A stretch of 64,000 bases of DNA from Actinoplanes derwentensis (lineage in GTDB: Bacteria > Actinomycetota > Actinomycetes > Mycobacteriales > Micromonosporaceae), in NCBI RefSeq assembly GCF_900104725.1, contig NZ_LT629758.1, positions 4,664,501 to 4,728,500 on the forward strand. The letters are read 5' to 3'. A program made the position numbers and the translations under genes. Below are positions 51,932-61,364 of the stretch, one piece after another. Every line of letters starts with the position of its first letter. Within the stretch, counting starts at the first letter, position 1. The notes below the pieces were generated by a model that saw nothing but the letters and a program-made list of their open reading frames with translations, searched no databases and was not told the DNA's origin.

Positions 51932-53113
51932 TCATCGCCGGCGGTCGTGATGGGGAGCGGCGTGGCGGGGTGGGCGGAAGATGGTGGTCTCGGCGTGGGC
52001 GGTGTTCGCGGACAGGACCATCCGGGGCATCGTCGGCGGTTCGTGGTCGGGGACCTTTGCGGTGCTGCGGACCCGGGGAGCGGCCGGCGTGGGGCCGGAG
52101 TGCGGCCACGGCAGGAAGCGGGGGCGGCGGCGGGCCGCCAGGTCTTCGACCCAGCCGAACAGCAGGACCGCGTCGGCCAGCAGCGCCAGCGCTGTCGCCA
52201 CGTACCCGATCTCGAAGAATCTGCCCAACCGCCAGACCTCCAGGGCGTCGCCGACCGGGTAGCAGAGGGCGATCGCGACGTTGTTCCAGAGGTAGATGGT
52301 GACCGCCCGGGCGTTGATCAGTGCCACCCAGGAGGACAGGCCGCGGCGGCGGGCCAGCCAGGCCATGTCCGGTTTCCAGCGGAGCAGCGCCAGGACGAAA
52401 CCGGCGTTGTAGACGGCGTAGGCGAGCGGGATCTCCTTGACGCCGCTGTGGCCCCAGGCCAGCGCCAGCGCCACGCAGCCGACCGCGAGGACGCCGATCA
52501 GCCAGGCCGGAATCCGGCGCAGTGTGCCGTCGCGGTGGGCGAATCCGAGGATCCAGCAGGTCGCGAAGGTCAGCAGGTCGACGCCGACCTCTTCGATCGC
52601 GGGGGCGGGCCAGATCGGGAAGACGGTCACCACAGCGAGCACCGCGAGCGGCAGCGCGACGGTGAGCAGGCGGGCGCGGCGGTACAGCCAGTACAGCAGC
52701 GGCGAGGCCAGGACCAGCCAGAAGTAGGTGACCAGGTACCACAGGACTTCGGCGGCCTCGAAGCCGAAACCGCTGGCCGGTGGGTTCGCGATCGGCACGA
52801 TCCAGGCGATCAGGTGCCAGAGCGGGGCTTTGCGTTCCCAGCCGACCAGGAACATCACCGGTACCAGGATCGCGGCCAGCACCCAGAGCGCGGGCAGCAG
52901 CCGGCGCATCCGGCCCCGGACGACACTGGTGACGGAGCCGCGGTTCAGGGAGTTGGCCATCAGCGATCCGGCGAGGGCGAACATCACGCCCATCGAGGGG
53001 AAGGCCAGTTCCAGTACGGCGTACGGGAAGAAGTGGAAGACCGACACCCGGATGATCGCCAGCACACGCAGCAGGTCGAAGTACCGGTCCCGGACGGGTT
53101 GAGGTTCGAGCAC
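51932..53113 (-). CDS. Acyltransferase family 3 membrane protein
   Basis: The 393-residue protein has about ten hydrophobic helices and starts RDRYFDLLRVLAIIRVSVFHFF, the pattern of acyltransferase family 3 where the histidine is catalytic. It acylates a lipid or exported sugar at the membrane. A hydrophilic tail of 50 residues follows. No partner gene is adjacent. Confidence 0.82.
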   Translation of the reverse strand: MLEPQPVRDRYFDLLRVLAIIRVSVFHFFPYAVLELAFPSMGVMFALAGSLMANSLNRGSVTSVVRGRMRRLLPALWVLAAILVPVMFLVGWERKAPLWHLIAWIVPIANPPASGFGFEAAEVLWYLVTYFWLVLASPLLYWLYRRARLLTVALPLAVLAVVTVFPIWPAPAIEEVGVDLLTFATCWILGFAHRDGTLRRIPAWLIGVLAVGCVALALAWGHSGVKEIPLAYAVYNAGFVLALLRWKPDMAWLARRRGLSSWVALINARAVTIYLWNNVAIALCYPVGDALEVWRLGRFFEIGYVATALALLADAVLLFGWVEDLAARRRPRFLPWPHSGPTPAAPRVRSTAKVPDHEPPTMPRMVLSANTAHAETTIFRPPRHAAPHHDRRR

Positions 53114-53160
53114 GCCGTGACGCTAGGGTCCGTTTTCAGGATCCCGCTGTGCCGGGCCTG

Positions 53161-54690
53161 TCAGATGGCCTTCTCCCGGCCCGCCCAGTACGGGTCCCGC
53201 AAGTGACGTTTGTAGAGCTTGCCGTTGGGGTCGCGGGGCATCGCATCGACGTAGTCGACGGTTCGCGGCAGTTTGAAACGGGCCAGCCGACCGGTCAGGA
53301 AGGCGAGTAGCTCGGTGGTGAGGGCCGGGCCGGGATCGACGCCGGGAACGGGCTGCACGACGGCTTTGATCTCCTCGCCCCATTCGTCGTGCGGGATCCC
53401 GAAGACCGCGGCGTCGGCGACCGCGGGGTGCACGGCCAGTTCGTTCTCGATCTCGGCGGGGTAGACGTTCACCCCACCGGTGATGATCACGTCGCTGGCC
53501 CGGTCGCAGAGGAACAGGTAGCCGTCGTCGTCGAGATAGCCGATGTCGCCGACGGTGAACATCCGGTCGCGCCAGGACCGGCGGGTCTTCTCGGCGTCCC
53601 GGTGATATTCGAACGTCGCGTCCCCCATCTGCAGGTAGACGGTGCCGGCTTCACCGGCCGGGCGGTCCTTGCCGTCGTCGTCGAGCACCCGAACCCGGGA
53701 TCCGGGCCACGCCCGGCCCACCGACCCCGGCCGCGCCAGCCACTCGGCCGCGGTGATCAGGGTGCCGCCGCCTTCGGAAGCCGCGTAGTACTCGACCACC
53801 ACCGGCCCGAACCACTCCAGCATCGCCCGTTTGACCGGCTGCGGGCAGGGCGCGGCCCCGTGGATCATCGCGCGCATCGAGGAGACGTCGGTACGCGCCG
53901 AACGAGGAATGGAAAGCAGCCGCCGGAACTGGGTGGGAACCATGTGGCTGTGGGTCACCCGATAGTCCTGAACCAGGCGAAGAAACTGAAGAGCGTCCCA
54001 GTGGTCCATCACGACGACCGGGTGCCCGAACTGGAGGGAGATGACAGCGAAGTTCATCACCGCCGTGTGGTAGAGCGGTGAGCAGCACAGATGCACGTGA
54101 TCGTCGAACGGGCGCAGGCCGAACAGGCCGAAGAACCACAGCGACACCGGCGGCACCTGGTCGGGGTCGAGGCCCAGCAGGGGGCGGCGCACGCCTTTGG
54201 GCCGTCCGGACGTGCCCGAGGTGTAGACCATGAGCGCCCCCGTCGTCCGGCCGCCGGGTCTTCCGGAGCCGCCCGCGCCGAGCCCGGACAACGACCGGAA
54301 GCCGGGGATGTCGCCGGTGGTGTAGCGCAGCTCGACGTCACCGCCGGCGGCCCGGGCGGCGTCGCCGAATCGCGGGTCGGCGACGAACGCGCGGGCGCCG
54401 CTGTCACGCAGGATGTGGCCCAGTTCGGCGGGGGTCAGATGCCAGTTCAGCGGCACGACGTGCAGCCCGATCTGGGCGGCGGCGAAGTAGACGGTGAGGA
54501 TGTCGGCGCCGTTGGGCAGCAGCAGCGCGATGGTGTCGCCGGTCGCCAGGCCCGCCTCGCGCAGCCCGCGGGCGATCCGGTCGGCCTCGGCGGCCAGCTC
54601 GCCGTAGGTGAGAGTGCGGCCGCCCGGTTCCACGATGGCCACGAGCTGCGGGGACTGCGCCGCGATGGTCCACATCCCGATCCCGGTCAT
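53161..54690 (-). CDS. Acyl-CoA synthetase (FadD type)
   Basis: The 509-residue AMP-dependent ligase has MVYTSGTSGRPKGV, CCSPLYHTAVMN, GDIGYLDDDGYLFLCDR and the C-terminal lysine in RDPNGKLYKRHL. The stretch VTHSHMVPTQFRRLL resembles FadD4-like synthetases. A KstR-type box lies 10 bp before its start and it is divergent from the ltp operon, so it probably activates a sterol-derived acid. The precise paralog is uncertain. Confidence 0.85.
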   Translation of the reverse strand: MTGIGMWTIAAQSPQLVAIVEPGGRTLTYGELAAEADRIARGLREAGLATGDTIALLLPNGADILTVYFAAAQIGLHVVPLNWHLTPAELGHILRDSGARAFVADPRFGDAARAAGGDVELRYTTGDIPGFRSLSGLGAGGSGRPGGRTTGALMVYTSGTSGRPKGVRRPLLGLDPDQVPPVSLWFFGLFGLRPFDDHVHLCCSPLYHTAVMNFAVISLQFGHPVVVMDHWDALQFLRLVQDYRVTHSHMVPTQFRRLLSIPRSARTDVSSMRAMIHGAAPCPQPVKRAMLEWFGPVVVEYYAASEGGGTLITAAEWLARPGSVGRAWPGSRVRVLDDDGKDRPAGEAGTVYLQMGDATFEYHRDAEKTRRSWRDRMFTVGDIGYLDDDGYLFLCDRASDVIITGGVNVYPAEIENELAVHPAVADAAVFGIPHDEWGEEIKAVVQPVPGVDPGPALTTELLAFLTGRLARFKLPRTVDYVDAMPRDPNGKLYKRHLRDPYWAGREKAI

Positions 54691-54700
54691 ACCATGACCC

Positions 54701-54714
54701 TATAACTCGTTACA
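54701..54714. promoter_or_regulatory. KstR-type operator before the fadD gene
   Basis: TATAACTCGTTACA matches TnnAACnnGTTnnA and lies 10 bp upstream of the minus-strand start. Confidence 0.72.
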
Positions 54715-54757
54715 GTTATGTAAAAGCGGTGGCGGCCACGTTCTTGCCGGGCAAAGT

Positions 54758-54771
54758 TGTAACGTGTTTCA
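54758..54771. promoter_or_regulatory. KstR-type operator before the Rv3521-ltp operon
   Basis: TGTAACGTGTTTCA matches TnnAACnnGTTnnA and lies 9 bp upstream of the GTG at 54781, so transcription may be leaderless. Confidence 0.72.
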
Positions 54772-54780
54772 CTCTTTGAC

Positions 54781-55719
54781 GTGGATACCCTGGCGGCACC
54801 GTTCACCATCGCGTTCGACTACACGCGGTCGCTCGGGCCGGTGCTGGGCCGGTTCATGGCGGGGTTGCGGGACGGCCGGGTGCTGGGTTCGCGGACCGCC
54901 GACGGGCGGGTGCACGTGCCGCCGCTGGAATACGACCCGGCCACCCACGCACCGGTCACCGATCTCGTCGAGGTCTCCCCCACCGGCACCGTGCTCACCT
55001 GGACCTGGACCGCCCGGCCCCTGGAAGGCCAGCCGCTCGACCGGCCGTTCGCCTGGGCGCTGATCCTGCTCGACGGCGCCGACACGCCGCTGCTGCACGC
55101 GGTCGACGTGGGTTCGCCCGGCAAGATCAAGACCGGGTTGCGGGTACGGGTCCGCTGGGCCCCGTCGCCGACCGGTCACATCCGCGACATCGCCTGTTTC
55201 GAACCCGGCACCGCCGCCAGCACGCCCACGCCGGACGGCGACCCTGTGGTGATCATGACGACGCCGATCCGGTTGCACTACACGCACACCACCTCCGTCG
55301 AGGAGGACCGCTACCTGCGGGCACTCGCCGAGGGCCGGATCATCGGTCAGCGCTGCCCCGCCTGCCGCAAGGTGTACGTCCCGCCGCGCGTCTGTCCCGC
55401 CGACGGGGTGGCTCCCGGCGAGGTGGTCGACATCGCGGACCGGGGCACGGTGACCACGTTCTGCGTGGTGAACGTGCCGTTCGCCGGCCAGCGGCTGACC
55501 CCGCCGTACGTGGTGGCGCAGGTCCTGCTCGACGGCGCGGACATCCCGATCCCGCACCTGATCCTCGGAGTCCCGGCCGCCGAGGTGCGGATGGGCCAAC
55601 GGGTGGCGGCGGTGTGGCGGGACCGATCCGAGTGGTCGACGACCCCGGAGAACATCGACCACTTCGAGCCGTCCGGCGAACCGGACGCCCCCTTCGAGTC
55701 CTTCGCGGAGCATCTGTGA
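54781..55719 (+). CDS. Rv3521-like tandem OB-fold protein (DUF35), aldolase partner
   Basis: The 312-residue protein has an N-terminal OB-fold half and a C-terminal half with a zinc ribbon (RCPACRKVYVPPRVCPADG) typical of DUF35. DUF35 proteins form complexes with thiolase-like Ltp aldolases; in the mycobacterial cluster Rv3521 precedes ltp4 and ltp3. The zinc ribbon cysteines C-x2-C...C are present. It starts at GTG 54781 and overlaps ltp4 by 4 bp. Confidence 0.85.
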   Translation: MDTLAAPFTIAFDYTRSLGPVLGRFMAGLRDGRVLGSRTADGRVHVPPLEYDPATHAPVTDLVEVSPTGTVLTWTWTARPLEGQPLDRPFAWALILLDGADTPLLHAVDVGSPGKIKTGLRVRVRWAPSPTGHIRDIACFEPGTAASTPTPDGDPVVIMTTPIRLHYTHTTSVEEDRYLRALAEGRIIGQRCPACRKVYVPPRVCPADGVAPGEVVDIADRGTVTTFCVVNVPFAGQRLTPPYVVAQVLLDGADIPIPHLILGVPAAEVRMGQRVAAVWRDRSEWSTTPENIDHFEPSGEPDAPFESFAEHL

Positions 55720-56669
55720 ACGACATCGCCGTCATCGGATTCGCGCAGTCGTCCCACTCCGAGGCCCTGGTGCCGGTCTTCGAACAGGCTCTGCAGGACG
55801 CCGGGCTGGGCCGCCGGGAGGTCGACTTCTGGTGCTCGGGCTCGTCGGACTACCTGGCCGGGCGGGCGTTCTCCTTCGTCAGTGCGGTCGACGCGATCGG
55901 CGCGGTCCCGCCGATCAGCGAATCGCACGTGGAGATGGACGCCGCATGGGCGCTGTACGAGGCCTACCTCAAGATCCTCGCCGGAGAAGCCGAGACGGCA
56001 GTGGTGTACGGGTTCGGCAGAGGCACCGCCGGTGACCTGAACCGGGTGCTGGCCCTGCAGACCGACCCGTACACGGTGGCCCCGCTCTGGCCGGACGCGA
56101 TCAGTCTCGCCGCGCTGCAGGCCCGGCTGGCCCTGGAGGCGGGACTGTTCACCGAGCAGGACATGGCGGACGTGGCCGGTGGGGACCTCGCCCACCCGTA
56201 CACGGCGACGCCTTTGCGGGAGCACGACGTCGCGCCGGTCGCGGACGGCGCCTCAGCCGTCGTCCTGGCCGCGCGGGATCGTGCGACCCGAAGCCGGGAG
56301 CGACCCGCCTGGATCACCGGCATCGCGCATCGCGTCGACCGGCAGGGATTCGGCGAGCGTGATCTGACCACGGTCCCGTCCGCGACCGCCGCCGCCGTCG
56401 ACGCCGGTCTCGGCCCGGACGTGGACGTGGCCGCACTGCACGCCCCGTTCACCCATCAGGAGTTGCTGCTGCGGCGCGCGCTCGGGCTCGGCGGCGGGGT
56501 CCGCTACCTGCCGAACACCGGGAACGCGATGTTCTCCGGTGGCCTGTCCCGGATCGGGGCCGCCGCCGCGGAGATCAGGTCCGGCCGGGCGCGGACCGCG
56601 GTGGCCCATGCCACGAGCGGCCCGCTGCTGCAACAGAACCTGGTGTGCACGCTGGGAGGGTTGTCATGA
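55716..56669 (+). CDS. ltp4: Ltp4-like thiolase-fold protein
   Basis: The 317-residue protein has the thiolase/lipid-transfer fold (VIGFAQSSHSEALVPVFEQAL; ADGASAVVLAARDR; NTGNAMFSGGLSRIG). It matches Rv3522 in position and type. The classical nucleophilic cysteine of thiolases is not evident, in keeping with retro-aldol lyases. It is coupled to both neighbours. Ltp3 and Ltp4 are needed for C24-branched sterol side-chain degradation in Rhodococcus. Confidence 0.83.
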   Translation: MNDIAVIGFAQSSHSEALVPVFEQALQDAGLGRREVDFWCSGSSDYLAGRAFSFVSAVDAIGAVPPISESHVEMDAAWALYEAYLKILAGEAETAVVYGFGRGTAGDLNRVLALQTDPYTVAPLWPDAISLAALQARLALEAGLFTEQDMADVAGGDLAHPYTATPLREHDVAPVADGASAVVLAARDRATRSRERPAWITGIAHRVDRQGFGERDLTTVPSATAAAVDAGLGPDVDVAALHAPFTHQELLLRRALGLGGGVRYLPNTGNAMFSGGLSRIGAAAAEIRSGRARTAVAHATSGPLLQQNLVCTLGGLS

Positions 56670-57811
56670 GACGAGCCGCCGTGCTCGGGACCGGGCAGAC
56701 CGACCACCGGACCCGGCGGACCGACGTGTCGATGGCCGGGCTCTGCCGGGAGGCGATCGACCGGGCCCTGCTCGACGCGGGCACCGACTGGTCGCAGATC
56801 GACGCCGTGGTGCTGGGCAAGGCGCCGGACCTGTTCGAGGGCGTGATGATGCCCGAACTGTTCCTGGCCGACGCGATCGGCGCCGCCGGGAAACCGCTGC
56901 TCCGGGTGCACACGGCCGGTTCGGTGGGTGGCGCCACCGCGATCGTGGCGACCAGCCTGATCCGGGCCGGTGTGCACCGGCGGGTGCTCGCGGTCGCCTT
57001 CGAGAAGCAGTCCGAGTCGAACGCCATGTGGGCGCTGTCGATCCAGCCGCCGTTCACCGCACCGATCACCGCGGGCGCCGGTGGCTATTTCGCCCCGCAC
57101 ATCCGTTCCTACATCCGCCGGTCCGGGGCGCCGCCGCACATCGGGGCCCTGGTCGCCGTCAAGGATCGCCGCAACGGGGCGTTGAATCCGCACGCCCACC
57201 TGCGGCAACCCGACATCACCGTGGAGTCGGTGCAGGCGTCGCGGATGTTGTGGGACCCGATCCGGTACGACGAGACGTGTCCCTCGTCCGACGGCGCGTG
57301 TGCGGTGGTGATCGGGGATGCTGCTTCCGCTGCTGACCGCCAGGTCGCCTGGATCAAAGCGACGGCCATGCGAACCGAGCCGACGTTCTATTCCGGCAAG
57401 GATCACGTGAATCCGCGGGCGGGCGCTGAGGCCGCGGCCGCGTTGTGGACCGCGGCGGGGATCAAGAACCCGCTGGACGAGATCGACGTCGCGGAACTCT
57501 ACGTTCCGTTTTCCTGGTTCGAGCCCATGTGGCTGGAAAACATTGGATTTGTCGGACAGGGGCAGGGCTGGAAGCTCGTCGAAGCCGGTGAGACCCGCAT
57601 CGGCGGAGTCCTGCCGGTCAACCCTTCCGGCGGGGTGCTCTGTTCCAACCCGATCGGCGCGTCCGGCCTGCTGCGGTTCGCCGAATCCGCCATGCAGGTG
57701 ATGGGCCGTGCCGGCGAACACCAGGTGCCGGACGCCGCGACGGCCCTCGGTCACGCCTACGGCGGCGGATCACAGTTCTTCTCCATGTGGGTCGTCGGGA
57801 GGACGCCATGA
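56666..57811 (+). CDS. ltp3: Ltp3-like thiolase-fold aldolase
   Basis: The 381-residue protein matches Rv3523 (Ltp3) closely: VLGTGQTDHRTRRTDVSM, KAPDLFEGVMMPELFLAD, RVHTAGSVGGATA, EKQSESNAMWALSI and VPFSWFEPMWLENIGF. It is a thiolase-fold protein proposed to cleave a side-chain beta-hydroxyacyl-CoA by a retro-aldol reaction. It overlaps the preceding gene and the cholesterol oxidase gene by 4 bp each. Confidence 0.88.
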   Translation: MRRAAVLGTGQTDHRTRRTDVSMAGLCREAIDRALLDAGTDWSQIDAVVLGKAPDLFEGVMMPELFLADAIGAAGKPLLRVHTAGSVGGATAIVATSLIRAGVHRRVLAVAFEKQSESNAMWALSIQPPFTAPITAGAGGYFAPHIRSYIRRSGAPPHIGALVAVKDRRNGALNPHAHLRQPDITVESVQASRMLWDPIRYDETCPSSDGACAVVIGDAASAADRQVAWIKATAMRTEPTFYSGKDHVNPRAGAEAAAALWTAAGIKNPLDEIDVAELYVPFSWFEPMWLENIGFVGQGQGWKLVEAGETRIGGVLPVNPSGGVLCSNPIGASGLLRFAESAMQVMGRAGEHQVPDAATALGHAYGGGSQFFSMWVVGRTP

Positions 57812-59388
57812 AACGTCGCACGCTGCTCCAGGCCGGTGCCACCGTGGCACTGGCCCCGGCTCTGCGGGATGTCCAGGCGGTGCAGGGCAAGACCGCCCTG
57901 ATCATCGGCAGTGGTTTCGCCGGTGCGGTCACCGCGTACCGGCTGGCGCAGGCCGGGGTGAAGGTGACCGTGCTGGAACGAGGCCGGCGCTGGGACGTCG
58001 ACGGCTCCGGGACCACGTTCTGCACGATCAGCAACCCGGACTGGCGATGTGCCTGGTTCGGTGACAACCCGCCGCTCGGCCTGGACATCAGCAAGACCAT
58101 CACCCGCGGGGCCGGACTCATCCAGAAGCATGCCGGCGACGGCATCCAGGTGATGTGCGGTTCGGGGGTGGGCGGCGGTTCGCTGGTCATCGGCATGTTC
58201 ATGCCCCAGCCGCGGCGTGCCGACTGGGAGTCGGTCTACCCGGCCCAGTTGTCGTACTCCGAGTTCGAGAACACCTACTGGCCGCGCGCCCGGCAGAATC
58301 TGGGTGCCGCGACGATCCCCGCGGACATTCAGAACCACGCGTCGTACGTGGGAGCCCGCTCGTGGCTGTCGTACATCACCGAATTCGGCAAGACCGCCGT
58401 GCCGGTGCCGTTCGGGGTGAACTGGAACGTCATCCGGGACGAGTTGGCCGGCCGGGTGCCCGCGTGCCACACCATCGGCGAGGGCCCGTTCGGCAGCAAC
58501 TCGGGTGCCAAGAACAGCGTGGACCGCAACTATCTGAAGTGGGCGGCGGCCACCGGCAACGTGACAGTGCTGCCGTTGCACGAGGTGACCGAACTGCGGG
58601 AGGTGTCCGGCACCACGGTCCTCGAAGTCGCGTGCCGGCAGATCGACGAACGCGGTTCGGTGCTGGCGACCAAGGTGCTGTCCGCGGACTGGGTGTTCCT
58701 GGCGGCCGGTTCCCTCAACAGCACGTCGCTGCTGGTCACGTCACGCGCACGCGGGCGGCTGCCGCGTCTGACGAGCACCGAGGTCGGCAAGGGCTGGGGC
58801 AACAACGGGGACTTCCTGGTGGCCCGGCTCGGTCTGCGCAAGACCGTCGGCACCGCACAGGGCGGGCCGGGGAACGTGAAGTTCTACGACGACTCCAACC
58901 CGTACGCGAAAGCCACCATGGCCTGGGAGTCGGCACCGATCCCGTCGTGGCTGACCGGGGCGACCGCGCACCTGATCACCAGTCTGGCGCCGGAGCGGGG
59001 CGAGATCCGTTACGACGCCGCCACCGGGGCCGGGAAGGTGTACTGGCCGTACGGCGAGATGGACACGGTGGCCGACAAGGCCGGGCGTGACCTGGCGACC
59101 CGGCTGTGGTGGGCCACCGAGGGCTCGAAGGGTTCGCTGCTGACAGGGCTGCCGTCGTACGACCGGGGCACCGGGATGGGACTGGGCTCGCGGAACACGT
59201 ACCATCCACTCGGTGGCCTGGTGATGGGCAAGGCCACCGATTTCAGCGGCAAGGTCAGCGGCTACGACAACCTGTACTGCGTCGACGGCGCGCTGCTGCC
59301 CGGGTCCGCGGCTCTCGCGAACCCGGCCCTGACGATCACCGCGAACGCCGAACGCTGCATGGACCTGTTCCTGGCGTCGCACGCCTGA
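57808..59388 (+). CDS. choD: Cholesterol oxidase, GMC type
   Basis: The 526-residue FAD enzyme has LIIGSGFAGAVTAYRL (GSGFAG at 34-39), GSGVGGGSLV (FAD contact) and the catalytic histidine and asparagine in TYHPLGGLVMG and NPALTITAN. It oxidises the 3-beta-hydroxyl of cholesterol and isomerises the double bond to form cholest-4-en-3-one. The N-terminus MKRRTLLQAGATVALAPAL is Tat-like (RR followed by hydrophobic residues), so the enzyme may be secreted. It is the fourth gene of the Rv3521-ltp4-ltp3 operon (ATGA). Confidence 0.88.
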   Translation: MKRRTLLQAGATVALAPALRDVQAVQGKTALIIGSGFAGAVTAYRLAQAGVKVTVLERGRRWDVDGSGTTFCTISNPDWRCAWFGDNPPLGLDISKTITRGAGLIQKHAGDGIQVMCGSGVGGGSLVIGMFMPQPRRADWESVYPAQLSYSEFENTYWPRARQNLGAATIPADIQNHASYVGARSWLSYITEFGKTAVPVPFGVNWNVIRDELAGRVPACHTIGEGPFGSNSGAKNSVDRNYLKWAAATGNVTVLPLHEVTELREVSGTTVLEVACRQIDERGSVLATKVLSADWVFLAAGSLNSTSLLVTSRARGRLPRLTSTEVGKGWGNNGDFLVARLGLRKTVGTAQGGPGNVKFYDDSNPYAKATMAWESAPIPSWLTGATAHLITSLAPERGEIRYDAATGAGKVYWPYGEMDTVADKAGRDLATRLWWATEGSKGSLLTGLPSYDRGTGMGLGSRNTYHPLGGLVMGKATDFSGKVSGYDNLYCVDGALLPGSAALANPALTITANAERCMDLFLASHA

Positions 59389-59565
59389 CCGGCGGTCCTG
59401 CAACAAACCTGCAAATGGATTCCGTTGACTCGCCCATTGTTCCGGTGGCAGATTCCACTACGGAATAGTTCCCCGTGGCGATCCGCCGGACCATCCCCAA
59501 CGCTGCATTGTGTATTCGATGCGGCGTGTCCGGCGGATTCATTTGCGACAAGGAGTAATCCCCCG

Positions 59566-61344
59566 ATGTTGCGCAGATCTGTGGGCGCGGCCGGCCTGTC
59601 CGTCCTGGTCGCAGCCGGTCTCTTCGTTTCGATGGGTTCGGCCGAGGCGGCCACCCTGTTCAGTGCCGACTTCGAATCCGGCAGCACCACCGGATGGTCG
59701 AAATCAGGCGGCACGTGGTCGGTCGTCAGCGACGGATCGCAGGTTTTCCAACAGTCCGACTCGGCCAGTGAACGGGCCCGGCAGTTCGCCGGTGACACCG
59801 CGTGGGCGAACTACTCGGTGCAGGCCCGGGTCAAGGCGACCGCGTTCGGATCGAGCGCCGGAGTGGTGGCCCTGACCGCCCGGGCCAGCGCGTCCACCAA
59901 GATGTACCGGCTGTCGCTGACCGGTGCCAACCGGGTCCAGTTGGAGACCATGAACGGCAGCGCGGTGACCGTGCTGGGCAGCCTCAGTCAGACCATCTCG
60001 ACCAGCACGTTCTACACGCTGAAACTGTCGTTCAGCGGGTCCACGATCAGCGGGACGGTCAACGGCACGAGCGTCGGTTCGGCCACCGACAGCACCATCA
60101 CGGCCGGCCGGATCGGGCTGCTCACCGAGTACGCGTCCGGCCGTTTCGACGACGTCCAGGTCGACGACGGCGGTGTGGTCACGCCGAGTTCGTCCCCCAC
60201 GTCGTCCCCGACGTCCTCCCCCACCCCGTCGGCCAGTGTCACCACACCGCCGCCGGCTTCCAACGCGCTTTACGTCGCACCCGGCGGCACCGACTCCGCC
60301 GCCGGGACGATCACCGCGCCGACCACGCTGACCTCGGCGATCTCCCGGGTCACCGCGGGCGGCACGATCTACCTGCGCGGCGGCACCTACTCGTACGCGG
60401 CGACGGTCACCATTCCGGCCGGGAACAACGGTTCGGCCGGTGCGCTCAAGACTCTCACCGCGTACAACGGGGAGAAGCCGGTCTTGAACTTCGCCGCCCA
60501 GGCCGAGGACCCGGCGAACCGCGGGCTCGCCGTCAACGGCAACTACTGGAAGGTCTACGGGGTCACCGTCGAGCGCGCCGGTGACAACGGCATCTTCGTC
60601 GGCGGCAGCAACAACATCTTCGAGCGGACGATCACCCGCTACAACCGGGACACCGGCCTGCAGCTGTCCCGGATCCTGTCGACCACCCCGAACTCGCAGT
60701 GGCCGGCCAACAACCTGATCCTCAGCGCCGAATCGCACGACAACGCCGACTCCGACGGTGAGGACGCCGACGGGTTCGCCGCGAAACTGACGGTCGGCGC
60801 CGGAAACGTGTTCCGGTACGCGGTGTCACACAACAACATCGACGACGGCTGGGACCTCTACACCAAGACCGACACCGGCGCGATCGGTGTCGTCACGATC
60901 GAGGACTCCCTCGCCTACAACAACGGCACTCTCAGCGACGGCTCGCAGGCCGGCAACGGCGACCGCAACGGCTTCAAGCTGGGCGGTGAGGACATCGCCG
61001 TCAACCACATCGTGCGCCGGACGATCGCCTTCAAGAACGGCAAACACGGGTTCACCTACAACAGCAACCCCGGCACTCTCGCCGTCTCCAACAACCTGAG
61101 CATCGACAACACCGAGCGCAACTTCAACTTCGACGCCGGTACGTCGGTGTTCCGCAACAACACGTCCTGCCGCTTCACCAGTGGCACCAACGACCGGATC
61201 ATCGGTGACTCGGACGCCACCAACCAGTTCTGGTCCGGCACCAACGGTTCCCGCTGCGCGAACTTCAGCGGTGCCCTGGCCTGGTCGTTCGCCGCCGACG
61301 GCAAGCTCGCCGTCACCCTCGGCGGCCGGGCGGTCAGCCTCTAG
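59566..61344 (+). CDS. Secreted beta-helix protein, PL9-type polysaccharide lyase-like
   Basis: The 592-residue protein has a signal peptide (cleavage near EAATL, about residue 28), a LamG-like beta-sandwich (about 30-195), a Ser/Thr/Pro linker and a right-handed parallel beta-helix (about 225-592). The latter has GDNGIFVGGSNNIFERT, GLQLSR and NRNGFKLGGED coils. PL9 pectate lyases have this architecture. Activity on pectin-like polymers is inferred. Fragments of the linker repeat (SSPTSSPT) are coded by short repeats. Confidence 0.82.
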   Translation: MLRRSVGAAGLSVLVAAGLFVSMGSAEAATLFSADFESGSTTGWSKSGGTWSVVSDGSQVFQQSDSASERARQFAGDTAWANYSVQARVKATAFGSSAGVVALTARASASTKMYRLSLTGANRVQLETMNGSAVTVLGSLSQTISTSTFYTLKLSFSGSTISGTVNGTSVGSATDSTITAGRIGLLTEYASGRFDDVQVDDGGVVTPSSSPTSSPTSSPTPSASVTTPPPASNALYVAPGGTDSAAGTITAPTTLTSAISRVTAGGTIYLRGGTYSYAATVTIPAGNNGSAGALKTLTAYNGEKPVLNFAAQAEDPANRGLAVNGNYWKVYGVTVERAGDNGIFVGGSNNIFERTITRYNRDTGLQLSRILSTTPNSQWPANNLILSAESHDNADSDGEDADGFAAKLTVGAGNVFRYAVSHNNIDDGWDLYTKTDTGAIGVVTIEDSLAYNNGTLSDGSQAGNGDRNGFKLGGEDIAVNHIVRRTIAFKNGKHGFTYNSNPGTLAVSNNLSIDNTERNFNFDAGTSVFRNNTSCRFTSGTNDRIIGDSDATNQFWSGTNGSRCANFSGALAWSFAADGKLAVTLGGRAVSL

Positions 61345-61364
61345 AACGGTCCTGTGGGGGGCCT

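Noticed and set aside
13104..59388. Idea that the sterol blocks are a recently transferred island
   Set aside because: Base composition and codon use look like the neighbours, and no mobile genes or att-like repeats were seen.
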